Translations under genes and position numbers: made by a program
The notes under the pieces: model-generated
What the model was told of the DNA's origin: nothing
What the model saw: the letters and a program-made list of their open reading frames with translations, nothing else
Databases searched by the model: none
NCBI RefSeq assembly: GCF_029893805.1
Contig: NZ_JARXYP010000002.1
Span: 7,998,001 to 8,062,000 of the forward strand
DNA: 64,000 nt
Direction: 5' to 3'
DNA from: Streptomyces sp. SAI-135
GTDB lineage: Bacteria > Actinomycetota > Actinomycetes > Streptomycetales > Streptomycetaceae
Shown here: in pieces, positions 27,107 through 35,739 of the stretch
How the letters are laid out: each line of letters opens with the position of its first letter
Numbering within the stretch: the stretch's first letter is position 1

Positions 27107-28129
27107 ATGAAAAAGATCGGGTTCCTGTCGTTCGGGCACTGGACGCCGTCGCCGCACTCGCAGACGCGCTCCGCAGCGGACTCCCTTCTCCAGGCGATCG
27201 ACCTCGCGGTCGCCGCGGAGGAGCTGGGCGCCGACGGCGCGTACTTCCGAGTCCATCACTTCGCGCGGCAGCACGCCTCACCGTTCCCGCTGCTCGCCGC
27301 GATCGGCGCGCGTACCAGCACGATCGAGATCGGCACCGGCGTGATCGACATGCGCTACGAGAACCCGCTGTACATGGCCGAGGACGCCGGAGCCGCCGAC
27401 CTGATCTCCGGCGGCCGACTCCAGCTCGGCATCAGCCGGGGATCCCCGGAGCAGGTCATCGACGGCTGGCGCCACTTCGGGCATCTGCCCGCCGAGGGGG
27501 CCACCGACGCCGACATGGCACGCGCCCACACCGAACGGCTCCTCGACGTGCTGACGGGCGAGGGATTCGCGCAGCCCAACCCCCGTCCCATGTTCTCCAA
27601 CCCGCCGGGGCTGCTGCGCATCGAGCCGCACTCGGAAGGCCTCAGGGACCGTATCTGGTGGGGATCCAGCTCGAACGCCACCGCGGCGTGGGCGGCGAAG
27701 CTGGGGATGAACCTGCAGAGCTCGACCCTCAAGGACGACGAGAGCGGCGAACCGCTGCACGTCCAGCAGCGCAAGCAGATCGAGGTCTACCGGGAAGCCT
27801 GGCGCGAGGCGGGGCACACCCGCGAGCCACGGGTGTCGGTCAGCCGCAGCATCTTCGCGCTGGTCGACGACCGTGACCGCGCCTACTTCGGCCGTGAGGC
27901 CAACTCCAAGGACCAGATCGGCTACATCGACGCCGACACCCGCGCGATCTTCGGCCGTTCCTACGCCGCCGAACCCGACGTGCTGGTCAAGCAGCTCGCC
28001 GACGACGAAGCGGTCGCCGCCGCCGACACCCTCCTGCTCACCGTGCCGAATCAGCTCGGGGTCGCCTACAACGCCCACGTGATCGAGAGCATCCTGACCC
28101 ACGTCGCTCCGGCCCTGGGCTGGCGCTGA
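27107..28129 (+). CDS. LLM-class F420/flavin-dependent oxidoreductase
   Basis: A 340-residue luciferase-like oxidoreductase. The start is MKKIGFLSFGHW; an upstream in-frame codon would add only six residues. Segments ADGAYFRVHHFARQHASPFPLLAAIGART, IEIGTGVIDMRYENPLYMAEDAG and LQLGISRGSPEQ place it in the bacterial-luciferase superfamily, in a different subgroup from the LLM protein at 9.8-10.8 kb. Substrate unknown. It lies alone and converges with the SPFH gene. Confidence 0.85.
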   Translation: MKKIGFLSFGHWTPSPHSQTRSAADSLLQAIDLAVAAEELGADGAYFRVHHFARQHASPFPLLAAIGARTSTIEIGTGVIDMRYENPLYMAEDAGAADLISGGRLQLGISRGSPEQVIDGWRHFGHLPAEGATDADMARAHTERLLDVLTGEGFAQPNPRPMFSNPPGLLRIEPHSEGLRDRIWWGSSSNATAAWAAKLGMNLQSSTLKDDESGEPLHVQQRKQIEVYREAWREAGHTREPRVSVSRSIFALVDDRDRAYFGREANSKDQIGYIDADTRAIFGRSYAAEPDVLVKQLADDEAVAAADTLLLTVPNQLGVAYNAHVIESILTHVAPALGWR

Positions 28130-28141
28130 GCACGGTCGGAG

Positions 28142-28178
28142 GCCGTGCACGGCAGGAGGCGGGAGGGCCGTGCACGGC
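28142..28178. repeat. Two copies of the palindrome GCCGTGCACGGC in a convergent gap
   Basis: The 12-bp perfect palindrome occurs at 28142-28153 and 28167-28178 with similar flanks (GGAGGC, AAGAGG). Each can fold into a short hairpin; together they may act as a weak bidirectional terminator between the LLM and SPFH genes. Confidence 0.6.
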
Positions 28179-28191
28179 AAGAGGTGTGTGC

Positions 28192-29229
28192 TCAGCCGGC
28201 AGACGTGGACGGGAGGGAGCTGGGGGTGGCGCGGTCGGCCCGGGCCGCGTCGGCGAGGGCGGCGGCCGCGGCCTGCGCGGCCTGGGCGGTGTCGCTCGCC
28301 GCATCGGCCGGCCTGTCGTCCGCGGGCTTCTCGCGGGTGGCCGGTGACTGCGGAAGCGCCTCGGTGAAGGCGCGGGACACGCCCTGGAGTGCCGAGGTGA
28401 CCTCGCTGGGTATCACCCAGAAGGTACTGCCCGCACCCTGCGCGAGCTGGGGGAGGGTCTGGAGGTACTGCCAGGCGAGCAGCTTGGGGTCGGGGTCGTT
28501 GCGGTGGACGGCCTGGAAGACCTCGTCGATGGCCCGGGACTGGCCCTCGGCCTGGAGGATCGCGGCGGTGCGATTGCCCTCCGCGCGCAGCACGGCCGAC
28601 TGCTTGTCGCCCTCCGCGGTGAGGATCTGCGACTGGCGCTGTCCCTCGGCGGTGAGGATCGCGGCCCGCTTGTCCCGTTCGGCCCGCATCTGCTTCTGCA
28701 TCGCGTCCTTGATGGACTGCGGCGGGTCGATGGCCTTGATCTCCACCCGGTTGACCCGCAGGCCCCACTTGCCGGTGGCCTCGTCCAGCACGCCACGCAG
28801 CTGGCTGTTGATGGTGTCCCGAGAGGTGAGGGTCTTCTCCAGGTCCATGGATCCCACGACATTGCGCAAGGTGGTGACGGTGAGCTGCTCGACCGCCTGG
28901 AGGAAGTTGGCGATCTCGTAGAAAGCCGCTCGCGGGTCGGTGACCTGGAAGTACAGGACCGTGTCGATCTCGACGACGAGATTGTCCTCGGTGATGACCG
29001 GCTGCGGTTTGAAGGAGACGACCTGTTCGCGCAGGTCGATCAGCGGGTGAACGCGGTCGATGTAGGGGATGACCAGGCTCAGGCCGGGAGTCAGGGTGCG
29101 GTGGTAGCGGCCGAGCCGCTCGACGTTGCGAGCGCGCGCCTGCGGCACGATGCGCACCGCTCGCACCACGGTGAAGACGACGAACAACGCGAGGATCACA
29201 CCGGCAATCAGGAACGCCGAGGTTTCCAT
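28192..29229 (-). CDS. SPFH/band-7 membrane protein (QmcA/stomatin type)
   Basis: A 345-residue protein: N-terminal membrane helix (TSAFLIAGVILALFVVFTVV), then a stomatin-like SPFH domain (IVPQARARNVERLGRYHRTL, PLIDLREQVVSF, VEIDTVLYFQVTDPRAA, DRDTINSQL-like block) and a coiled coil AERDKRAAILTAEGQRQSQ. The C-terminal 60 residues are alanine-rich and disordered. The start is supported by GGGAGTGAACCC. It lies 4 bp after an nfeD gene; the nfeD-SPFH pair is a standard membrane-quality-control unit. Confidence 0.9.
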   Translation of the reverse strand: METSAFLIAGVILALFVVFTVVRAVRIVPQARARNVERLGRYHRTLTPGLSLVIPYIDRVHPLIDLREQVVSFKPQPVITEDNLVVEIDTVLYFQVTDPRAAFYEIANFLQAVEQLTVTTLRNVVGSMDLEKTLTSRDTINSQLRGVLDEATGKWGLRVNRVEIKAIDPPQSIKDAMQKQMRAERDKRAAILTAEGQRQSQILTAEGDKQSAVLRAEGNRTAAILQAEGQSRAIDEVFQAVHRNDPDPKLLAWQYLQTLPQLAQGAGSTFWVIPSEVTSALQGVSRAFTEALPQSPATREKPADDRPADAASDTAQAAQAAAAALADAARADRATPSSLPSTSAG

Positions 29230-29233
29230 GGGT

Positions 29234-29665
29234 TCACTCCCGGGGGTAGACGAGCGCGGTGGCACCACTGATCTCGATGACGTCGACGGTCTTTCCGGCG
29301 GGGATCACCAGCGTCTCGTCGTAGGGGCGGGCCGTCCATTCCTCGCCGTCGATACGGACCCTGCCGCCCAGGTCCGTCACCTCCGTGACGACATAGGCGG
29401 CCTTGCCGACGAGTGCGTCCACGCCGAATCGTGCCGCCTGGGGCTGGACCAGGTGCCGCACCGCGACGGGGCGCACGAACAGCACGGTGACGGTGGCGAC
29501 GGCGGCGAACACCAGGAACTGGAAGGGCACCGGCAGCCCGAGTGCGGCGGAGACGGCCGTGACCCCCGCGGCCGCGCTCAGCATTCCGAGCGCGGTCGTC
29601 AGGGTGAAGATCTCCGCCACGGCCAGCACGGCTGCGACGATCAGCCAGATCACCCACGGATCCAT
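29234..29665 (-). CDS. NfeD-family membrane protein
   Basis: A 143-residue short NfeD (NfeD1b type, no protease domain). Helices lie at about residues 5-25, 30-48 and 50-70, followed by an OB-fold domain (ALVGKAAYVVTEVTDLGGRVRIDGEEWTARPYD). Its partner is the SPFH gene four bases downstream. The ATG at MDPWVIWLI was preferred to an upstream one because it directly begins the first helix. Confidence 0.9.
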   Translation of the reverse strand: MDPWVIWLIVAAVLAVAEIFTLTTALGMLSAAAGVTAVSAALGLPVPFQFLVFAAVATVTVLFVRPVAVRHLVQPQAARFGVDALVGKAAYVVTEVTDLGGRVRIDGEEWTARPYDETLVIPAGKTVDVIEISGATALVYPRE

Positions 29666-29794
29666 TGCGTGCCTCTTCTCGCCGGGAGCGGGGTGCGGAA
29701 GGGCTTGCCTCACCCCATTGGACCCCGACACGGGACAACCGTGATACCCCCCGAGCACCTTTTCGAAGCGCTCAGGGCGTCTGAGCCCCGCATC

Positions 29795-30478
29795 TCAGGA
29801 CTGTGCGGCCTTCGCGTCCGAGCCGATCGAGTCGCCTCGCTCCTCCGGTACGAAGTCCACGTCCACGACGCCCTCGACGCCGCGTACCAGCCTGGCGGCA
29901 ACGGGGATCAGGTACGGGTCGCTGACGCGGCCGACCAGCCTGACAGCTCCGTCGTGCACCTCGACACGGATGGCCGACGAGGGGGTGGGGAACAGGTACG
30001 GCACCACTTCGCGCCGCACCTCCTCGGCGATCTCCTCGTCATCGCGCAGGAACACCTTGAGCAGGTCGGACCTGCTGACGATGCCCTCCAGCAGACCCTG
30101 TTCGTCCACCACCGGCAGCCGCTTGACCCTGGCGTGCGCCATGGTGCGGGCGGCCTGGGCGAGTGTCGTGTCCGGGCGAACGGTGAGTGCCGGAGAGGTC
30201 ATCAGCTCGGCTGCGGTGACTGCGCCGGCCTTCGCCAGGTCGGTCAGGCGGCGCAGCTGGGTGCGGCGGTCGGGGTCGCTGTCGCGGAACTCCTCCTTGG
30301 GCAGCAGATCGGCCTCGGAGACGACGCCGACGACCCGGCCCCCGCCTTCGAGGACGGGCAGGGCGCTGATCTTCCGGTCCTGCATCAGCTGCACGATCTC
30401 CTTGAAGCGGGACTCGCGGCCGACGGCGGCGACGGTGCGGGTCATGACATCGCTGACGAGGTGCGGAGTGCCGTGCAT
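29795..30478 (-). CDS. CBS-pair plus BON domain stress protein (1)
   Basis: A 227-residue protein. Two CBS motifs (about 8-65 and 95-145: VSDVMTRTVAAVG, ALPVLEGGGRVVGVVSEADLL, MTSPALTVRPDTTL, KRLPVVDEQGLLEGIVSRSDLL) bind adenine nucleotides in this family. A BON domain follows (about 150-215: IRVEVHDGAVRLVGRVSDP), which often contacts membranes. It sits 15 bp after the cyclic-nucleotide-binding gene, so the two form an operon. Two paralogues occur at 47.8 and 53.5 kb. Confidence 0.9.
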   Translation of the reverse strand: MHGTPHLVSDVMTRTVAAVGRESRFKEIVQLMQDRKISALPVLEGGGRVVGVVSEADLLPKEEFRDSDPDRRTQLRRLTDLAKAGAVTAAELMTSPALTVRPDTTLAQAARTMAHARVKRLPVVDEQGLLEGIVSRSDLLKVFLRDDEEIAEEVRREVVPYLFPTPSSAIRVEVHDGAVRLVGRVSDPYLIPVAARLVRGVEGVVDVDFVPEERGDSIGSDAKAAQS

Positions 30479-30493
30479 GGTGACTCCTCGCGT

Positions 30494-30958
30494 TCAGAAG
30501 GTGCTGCCGGAACCGTGCGGGGCGTACAGGTCCAGGAGCCGGGTCCGGGCGGAGCGGAGGCGGTGGGCGAGCACGTCTCCCACCCACAGGGCCACCGTGT
30601 TGCCCATGGCCGGGTCCTCCTGGCACATCCGGCGCACGGCCGTGGCGTCGAACTCGTAGGCCCGTACCGGGGTCGTGGCCTCGGCGCCCAGGTGATAGGT
30701 GTGCGGGGTGAACAGCCAGGACCAGCCGACGAGTTCGTTGTGCCGCAGGGTCTCGATGACGGCCGCTCGACGGCCGGGCACGTGCATGTCGAGCTCGACG
30801 GTGCCCGTCCGGATGATCCAGAACCGGTCGGCCAGGGACCCCTCCTCGAACAGTCGCGTCCCTTGCGGGAAGGACACCTCACGGGCGACGCGCATCAGCC
30901 GTTCCCGGTGCTCGGCGGGCAGGGCGCGCAGTGTGCTGGGCGTGTAATCAGTGATCAT
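30494..30958 (-). CDS. Cyclic-nucleotide-binding-domain protein (Crp-like sensor, no HTH)
   Basis: A 154-residue protein consisting of one cNMP-binding beta-roll (REVSFPQGTRLFEEGSLADRFWIIRTGTVEL, AVIETLRHNELVGWSWLF). There is no C-terminal winged helix, so it is not a DNA-binding Crp; it probably acts as a nucleotide or ligand sensor. Start chosen at MITDYTPSTL because GGGAGG precedes it by seven bases. A tandem DevR-like box lies 68-101 bp upstream. It leads an operon with the CBS-BON gene. Confidence 0.85.
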   Translation of the reverse strand: MITDYTPSTLRALPAEHRERLMRVAREVSFPQGTRLFEEGSLADRFWIIRTGTVELDMHVPGRRAAVIETLRHNELVGWSWLFTPHTYHLGAEATTPVRAYEFDATAVRRMCQEDPAMGNTVALWVGDVLAHRLRSARTRLLDLYAPHGSGSTF

Positions 30959-31025
30959 GGCGTGCCTCCCGACGGGTGTGGGAACTCCCACTGCCAGCGT
31001 GTGCCCGCCGTCGCCGCCCGCGCTT

Positions 31026-31059
31026 GGGCCGGTCGGACCAACGGTTGGACCACTCGGCT
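31026..31059. promoter_or_regulatory. Tandem DevR/OsdR-like box
   Basis: GGGCCGGTCGGACC (31026-31039) followed 20-21 bp later by a weaker copy TGGACCACTCGGCT. It lies in the divergent region between the cNMP-binding gene and the small membrane protein gene. The first copy is identical to the box at 40294. Confidence 0.6.
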
Positions 31060-31153
31060 TCGCCGCGACGACCTTCGGCACCCTGCACCGCCGCCGCCAC
31101 GGCTGTTGCATGAAGGCGTGAGACAACCCGCCCGACGGAGGGGGGTGAGTTCT

Positions 31154-31342
31154 GTGGGTACCTCACTGACTCCCGATTTCTGGACGCTGTTCGCCGTGCT
31201 TCTGGTGATCTTCACCGTGGTCACCGTCGTGGTGAGTGCCGGAGTCGACGCACTGGTCGTACGGCTGCTGGGGCGCCGGCGGCCCGTCCACCGCCCGAGC
31301 AGGACCGCTGATCGGCCCGAGCGGCCCCTGGCGCACCTCTGA
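31154..31342 (+). CDS. Small single-pass membrane protein
   Basis: A 62-residue protein with one hydrophobic helix (FWTLFAVLLVIFTVVTVVVSAGVDALVV) and a basic, proline-rich tail. I chose the GTG at MGTSLTPDFW-type sequence because GGAGG lies eight or nine bases upstream; a GTG three codons earlier (31145) is too close to that site. It diverges from the cNMP-binding gene across a DevR-like box, so it is probably part of the stress island. Function unknown. Confidence 0.6.
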   Translation: MGTSLTPDFWTLFAVLLVIFTVVTVVVSAGVDALVVRLLGRRRPVHRPSRTADRPERPLAHL

Positions 31343-31449
31343 GGCGGGCCCAGAGGTGCGGAGCGAGAGACATCGGCACCCCGCCCCGTCCACCGTCGCC
31401 TCCCTCGCCCCGCTCGTGCAGCCCGCGGCCGGTTCGTCCGTCGGACCGG

Positions 31450-31845
31450 TCAGCCCATGGCGGCGGAGGGGGAGGCACCGCCGGCCGGCGTGGCGGCTTC
31501 CGTGGCGGGCAGGTCAGGGTGGATCTCGAACACGCCGCCCAGACCGGTCGCACGCAGGATCCGCAGGAAGCGGGCGTCGGAGGTGACCAGCCGGAGCCGT
31601 CCGTGGAGTGCCCGTGCGCGTTTCCGTGCCCGGCACAGCACGGCCAGTCCGGCGCAGTCGATGAAGGACACGGGACGCAGATCCAGCACCAGGTCGGGAT
31701 GCGGTCCCGAGGTCAGGGTGTCGAGATGTGCCGTCAACGGCATCGCGGTCACGAGGTCCAGCTCGCCTTCGAGCGTGACGGTCGTGGTCCCGTCGACGGT
31801 GCGTACCGTGCGGGACAGAGCGGACCTCGTGTGGTAGGCGGACAT
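31450..31845 (-). CDS. STAS-domain anti-sigma factor antagonist
   Basis: A 131-residue STAS protein: VTLEGELDLVTAMPL, then DLRPVSFIDCAGLAVLCRA with the conserved serine position occupied (VSFIDCAGL), and FLRILRATGLGGVFEI. Family role: phosphorylation-switched binding to anti-sigma kinases in the RsbV/SpoIIAA mode. A perfect DevR-like box lies 37-50 bp before the start, and TATATC is visible close to the ATG as a possible -10. The anti-sigma partner is not in the window. Confidence 0.85.
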   Translation of the reverse strand: MSAYHTRSALSRTVRTVDGTTTVTLEGELDLVTAMPLTAHLDTLTSGPHPDLVLDLRPVSFIDCAGLAVLCRARKRARALHGRLRLVTSDARFLRILRATGLGGVFEIHPDLPATEAATPAGGASPSAAMG

Positions 31846-31881
31846 GACCAGATATAAGCCGCATCGACGTTCTGCCGGGTA

Positions 31882-31895
31882 GGGCCGAACGGCCC
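31882..31895. promoter_or_regulatory. DevR/OsdR-like box upstream of the STAS gene
   Basis: GGGCCG-AA-CGGCCC, a perfect inverted repeat, followed by a degenerate second copy beginning at 31901 (GGGCCGACCGGAAG). Spacing to the STAS start is 37 bp. Confidence 0.62.
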
Positions 31896-31940
31896 CTGCC
31901 GGGCCGACCGGAAGGCCTGCGGACCACTGCGGTCGGGGCC

Positions 31941-32373
31941 CCCGGGTCTGCCGCGTCGGTGAACGCCGGTCGGAGCCGGTCCGGCCGGTGCGGGTCGGCC
32001 GGGAAGGTCCTGCTCGCTTCTGCCAGTGCCGGACATCGACCGGCTCATCGGGCGGTGTGCCCCGAAGGGCCTCGGCGTGGCAGGCGCAGGCCGCCCGCTG
32101 CGCCGACGACGGCAGCGCCCGGGTCTGCCGCGTCGGTGAACGCCGGTCGGAGCCGGTCCGGCCGGTGCGGGCGAAGACGCCCCGCTCGTCTCGGCCGGTG
32201 TCGGCCCTCGCCTCCGCCACTGCCGGCCCTCGGCTCTGCCACTGCCGGCCCTCGGCTCTGCCACTGCCGGCCCTCGGCTCTGCCACTGCCGGACACCGGA
32301 CGGTTCACCGGGCGGCGTGCCCCGAAGGGCCTCGGCGCGGCAGTCGTACGCCGCCCGCTTCGCCGACGACGGC
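31941..32373. repeat. Composite direct-repeat region without a recognisable gene
   Basis: The 619 bp between the STAS and USP genes hold three nested repeats. A 54-bp exact repeat occurs at 31941-31994 and 32118-32171. A 93-bp imperfect repeat occurs at 32021-32113 and 32281-32373. A 22-bp unit (CCCTCGGCTCTGCCACTGCC plus GG) is tandemly repeated four times at 32205-32292, the first copy slightly different. Open frames across it have skewed composition and no family match. No spacers, hence not CRISPR. Confidence 0.88.
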
Positions 32374-32464
32374 GTACCCGGGGTGCCGTGCCTGGCGAGA
32401 ACAGGGAGCCGGACGTGTCCCCGGACACCGGCGATGTCGTGCCCGGCCGGTCGACGCGCCCCGC

Positions 32465-33358
32465 TCACTCGTGCGCCACCACGGCAACCGGGCAGCCGGC
32501 GTGATGCATCGCAGAGTGCGCGACGGACCCGGTGCGCGTGCCGAGGCGGCCGGTACGGATCCGGCGCCCGACGACCAGCAGTCCGGCGTCCTGCGCGGCG
32601 ACCTGCAGAGCCCGCGAGGGGCGGGCCTCCACCACCAGTTCGCGGACCTCCACGGCGGGGAACTTCTCCCGCCACGGGGCCACGGCCGCGGACAGTGCAC
32701 GCGCGGACGACGCGGCCACCGCCCGGTGCGCCCTCGCGACCGCCGCGGCCTGCACATACGGCAGCCGCCATGCGTGCACGACGCTCAGCGGAGCGGCACG
32801 CAGGGCCGCGCTCTCGAAGGCGAACGAGAGCACCTCCTCGCACGGGTGTCCCGGATCGACGCCGACCACGACGTCGCGGTACGGGGTGTGCGTCGAGGGC
32901 AGCCCCTCGGCGTCCGCCAGATGCTCGTCCGCCAACGTCTCAAGGGCCCGCACGAGCACGACGGGCCTGGCCACGTGGCCCACGACCACCTGGGTCACCG
33001 AACCCGCGAGGAACCCGCCGACTCCACTGACCGCCCGACTGCCCAGCACCAGCAGTTCCGCCTCGGCGCCCACCGCGACCAGGACGTCGGTGGCGGCACC
33101 CGTGATGTGCCGGGTGCTCAGGGAGAGCTGCGGGTAGGTCTCGCGCAGCCGGTCCGCGGCATCGCCGAGCATGCTCCGTGCCAGACAGCGCGGCCCGTTG
33201 AGTTCCGGCTGTTCCGTGTCACAGGGCGCCGTCACGCCCTCCCACGCCTGCACGACCTGAAGAGGCAGGCCGCGCCTGAGGGCCTCCCGGGCCGCCCAGC
33301 CGGCGGCGGCGAGGCTTCTGGTCGAACCGTCCAACCCCACGACAACAGGGCGCAACAC
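32465..33358 (-). CDS. Universal stress protein, two Usp domains (1)
   Basis: A 297-residue tandem UspA protein. Domain 1 (about 1-145) starts VLRPVVVGLDGSTRSLAAAGWAA and ends near LVLGSRAVSGVGGFLAGSVTQVV; domain 2 (about 155-297) ends LLVVGRRIRTGRLGTRTGSVAHSAMHH. Both keep G-x2-G-x9-G(S/T), the ATP-binding pattern. The GTG start is preceded by GAGGAGG eight bases upstream; longer in-frame starts run into the promoter. Two tandem DevR-like boxes lie 88-123 bp upstream. Such proteins are core targets of DevR in mycobacteria. Confidence 0.92.
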   Translation of the reverse strand: MLRPVVVGLDGSTRSLAAAGWAAREALRRGLPLQVVQAWEGVTAPCDTEQPELNGPRCLARSMLGDAADRLRETYPQLSLSTRHITGAATDVLVAVGAEAELLVLGSRAVSGVGGFLAGSVTQVVVGHVARPVVLVRALETLADEHLADAEGLPSTHTPYRDVVVGVDPGHPCEEVLSFAFESAALRAAPLSVVHAWRLPYVQAAAVARAHRAVAASSARALSAAVAPWREKFPAVEVRELVVEARPSRALQVAAQDAGLLVVGRRIRTGRLGTRTGSVAHSAMHHAGCPVAVVAHE

Positions 33359-33445
33359 GGTCAACACCTCCTCTGGCCGGTGCCCGCACGTCGATGTGCG
33401 GACCTCCGCGATTTCAGCATCGCCGCGCGGAAGCGCCACCGTGAG

Positions 33446-33481
33446 GGGCCGGTACGTCCAGAGCGTGAGGCCGAACGGCCC
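33446..33481. promoter_or_regulatory. Tandem DevR/OsdR-like boxes upstream of USP (1)
   Basis: AGGCCG-AA-CGGCCC (33468-33481, one mismatch) and a weaker GGGCCGGTACGTCC (33446-33459), starts exactly 22 bp apart. The remaining sequence of the 324-bp gap between USP and the ABC gene shows no gene. Confidence 0.6.
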
Positions 33482-33682
33482 CTCCGCCTCCGGATGTTGC
33501 GTCGGGGACTGCCCCGGACTCCGCTGCCGCGAGCCCGCCGGGCCGGCCGCTGCCGGTGCGACGGCGGTCCCCCACAGCAGGAGGGCCGGAACGCGACCGC
33601 GTCCGCGACAGGCAGGTGCGTGCGTGTGCACGGTCGTGCACCGGGGGCCGGGGTCCCTGCCGACGCCGACAACCAGGGATGG

Positions 33683-34828
33683 TCAGCCCGGTGTGCGGTC
33701 GTCCGTTCCCGCGGGCAGGGCTCCGTCGTCCGGCAGCCGCAGACCGGTCTGTGCAGAGAACAGGTGTACGTCGTCCCCGTGCGGGACGATCCGCAGAGGC
33801 GAGCCCTTCTCCCAGCGTCCTCGCCCCGGGGCCCGGACGACGACCTGCGCGAGCTCCTGGCCCACCTTGGCGGTGGTGTGCAGATAGGTGACCGCGCCGG
33901 TGTCCTCGACGGCGTCGATCACGACCTCCAGGGCCGGCGTCTCCAGGTCCTCCGTGGACAGGAGCGTGAACTGCTCGGGGCGCACCCCCAGGACGATCTC
34001 CGGTGCCCCCTCCTCGTGGACCGCGGCGAGGACGGACCGGGGCAGGGCCAGGGGGAGGTCACCGAGGGCGGTGCCGTCCGCGGTGAGCGCGAGCCGGAAG
34101 AGGTTCATCGCGGGCGAGCCGATGAAGCCGGCGACGAAGGCGTTGGCCGGCTGCCGGAACACTTCCCTCGGGCTGCCCACCTGCTGGAGCACGCCGTCCT
34201 TGAGGACCGCCACCCGGTCGCCCATCGTCAGGGCCTCGACCTGGTCGTGGGTGACGTACACGGTGGTGGTGCCGAGCCGGCGCTGGAGCGAGGCGATCTG
34301 GGTGCGGGTCTGCACCCGCAGCTTGGCGTCCAGGTTCGACAGCGGCTCGTCCATCAGGAACACCCGGGGTTCACGGACGATGGCCCGCCCCATCGCGACC
34401 CGCTGACGCTGGCCGCCGGACAGGGACTTGGGTTTGCGGTCCAGGTAGTCGCCCAGGTCGAGGATGCCGGCCGCCTCGGCCACCCGGCCGCGGATGTCGC
34501 TCTTGCGCATCTTGGCGATCTTCAGGGCGAAGCCCATGTTGTCCGCGGCCGTCATGTGCGGATAGAGCGCGTAGTTCTGGAACACCATCGCGATGTCACG
34601 GTCCTTGGGCGGCAGACGGGTCACGTCCCGGTCGCCGATGCGGATGGTGCCCGAGTCGACCTCCTCGAGGCCGGCGAGCATCCGCAGGCTGGTGGACTTC
34701 CCGCAGCCGGACGGGCCGACCAGGACCATGAACTCGCCGTCGGAGATGTCCAGTTCGAGTGCGCGGACGGCGGGGCGGTCCATCCCGGGGAAACAGCGGG
34801 TTGCCCTGTCGAAGGTGACCGATGCCAT
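33683..34828 (-). CDS. MsiK/UgpC-type sugar ABC transporter ATPase
   Basis: A 381-residue ATPase. Walker A is GPSGCGKST, the signature is LSGGQRQRVAMGRA, Walker B is VFLMDEPLSNLDAKLR, the switch is YVTHDQVEA, and a C-terminal TOBE domain begins near GSPAMNLFRL. It closely matches the Streptomyces MsiK pattern, an ATPase shared by several sugar importers. No permease or binding-protein gene is adjacent, so it must serve transporters elsewhere or be a stress-island paralogue. Start chosen at MASVTF with GGGAGG upstream. Confidence 0.9.
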   Translation of the reverse strand: MASVTFDRATRCFPGMDRPAVRALELDISDGEFMVLVGPSGCGKSTSLRMLAGLEEVDSGTIRIGDRDVTRLPPKDRDIAMVFQNYALYPHMTAADNMGFALKIAKMRKSDIRGRVAEAAGILDLGDYLDRKPKSLSGGQRQRVAMGRAIVREPRVFLMDEPLSNLDAKLRVQTRTQIASLQRRLGTTTVYVTHDQVEALTMGDRVAVLKDGVLQQVGSPREVFRQPANAFVAGFIGSPAMNLFRLALTADGTALGDLPLALPRSVLAAVHEEGAPEIVLGVRPEQFTLLSTEDLETPALEVVIDAVEDTGAVTYLHTTAKVGQELAQVVVRAPGRGRWEKGSPLRIVPHGDDVHLFSAQTGLRLPDDGALPAGTDDRTPG

Positions 34829-35064
34829 GATCATTCCCTCCCCGAAAGCCCCCGGACTACGGCGTACCCGGAACGCTCGGCGAGGGGCGCGCCGGGACCC
34901 GGTCGTGTGGCACGGCTCAAGAGTCCGCTGGACGGCCCGGTCCGGGCAGGAGCCGGACGTCCTGTCTGTCGGTCCGGTCGACCCATGGGCGAGCGCGTGC
35001 GGGGGCGCGAGTCTGAGTACGGAGGGAGAGCCGCGTCCGGCTTTTCGCCGGAAGGGGGAAGACC

Positions 35065-35739
35065 ATGATCCCGGGCAGGAACGGCGGGCCACGGTGGCAC
35101 CTGCCGCACCGCGTGCGCAGCGCGGCGGGCACCGGGACCCTGCCGCTGACCCGGCCCGCGGTCACCCGGGCCGCCGCGGCGCCGGACGAGGCGCAACCCG
35201 TCTTCACCGACCGGACCGGGCGCCGCGCCCGCGTTCTTCGCCGACTCGCCTGGATCGTGGGGGTGTTGCTGACCGGCTACACCACGGTCCTGGCTCTCAG
35301 TTTCATGGGCGCGACGCCCTTCGCGCCCGGTTCCGTGCTTCCGGTACCGGGGGTGCCGTCCGAGGAACCCGGCACCGTACGGGAACCGCCGGGACAGGAT
35401 CTCCCCGTCACGTCGGTCCCACCGTCCGCCCCGTCCGCCTCACCGACGGACATGCCGTCACCTTCGGGTTCGGTGACTGTGCCGCCACCGGGCGAAACCG
35501 CCCCGGTCACCCCGAAGCCGACGCCGACGCCGACAGCGACCGCGACGGACGGCGGTACACCGACGGCACCGCCGAGCACGCCGAGCACGCCGAGCACGCC
35601 CGGGACTCCGAGCCCGACCACGGGTGGGTCGGCCACCGCACCGGCCACCGGCCCGGGTGAACCGACGGCCACCTCCCCGTCCACGGTCCCAGGCGCGTCG
35701 TACGACGTCGCGTCGCCCGTCTCCACGGACACCGTCTGA
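35065..35739 (+). CDS. Membrane-anchored Pro/Thr/Ser-rich protein coupled to the polysaccharide synthase
   Basis: A 224-residue protein. After a basic cytoplasmic part (1-55) comes one transmembrane helix (RLAWIVGVLLTGYTTVLALSFM) and a long outward region of proline, threonine and serine (PTPTPTATATDGG, PSTPSTPSTPGTPSP), as in wall-spanning linkers. The stop overlaps the next start as TGATG, so it is coupled to the deacetylase-synthase protein. It may help export or localise the polymer. In S. coelicolor the PNAG locus also pairs a membrane protein with a deacetylase-GT2; similarity to that partner was not tested. Confidence 0.75.
   Translation: MIPGRNGGPRWHLPHRVRSAAGTGTLPLTRPAVTRAAAAPDEAQPVFTDRTGRRARVLRRLAWIVGVLLTGYTTVLALSFMGATPFAPGSVLPVPGVPSEEPGTVREPPGQDLPVTSVPPSAPSASPTDMPSPSGSVTVPPPGETAPVTPKPTPTPTATATDGGTPTAPPSTPSTPSTPGTPSPTTGGSATAPATGPGEPTATSPSTVPGASYDVASPVSTDTV

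Noticed and set aside
29126..31342. A 738-codon + strand frame covering NfeD, CBS-BON and the cNMP gene
   Set aside because: It is antisense to three conserved genes; only its last 62 codons (from 31154) form a plausible membrane protein.
32205..32292. 22-bp repeats considered as a CRISPR array
   Set aside because: The units are directly adjacent with no spacers and no cas genes are near.
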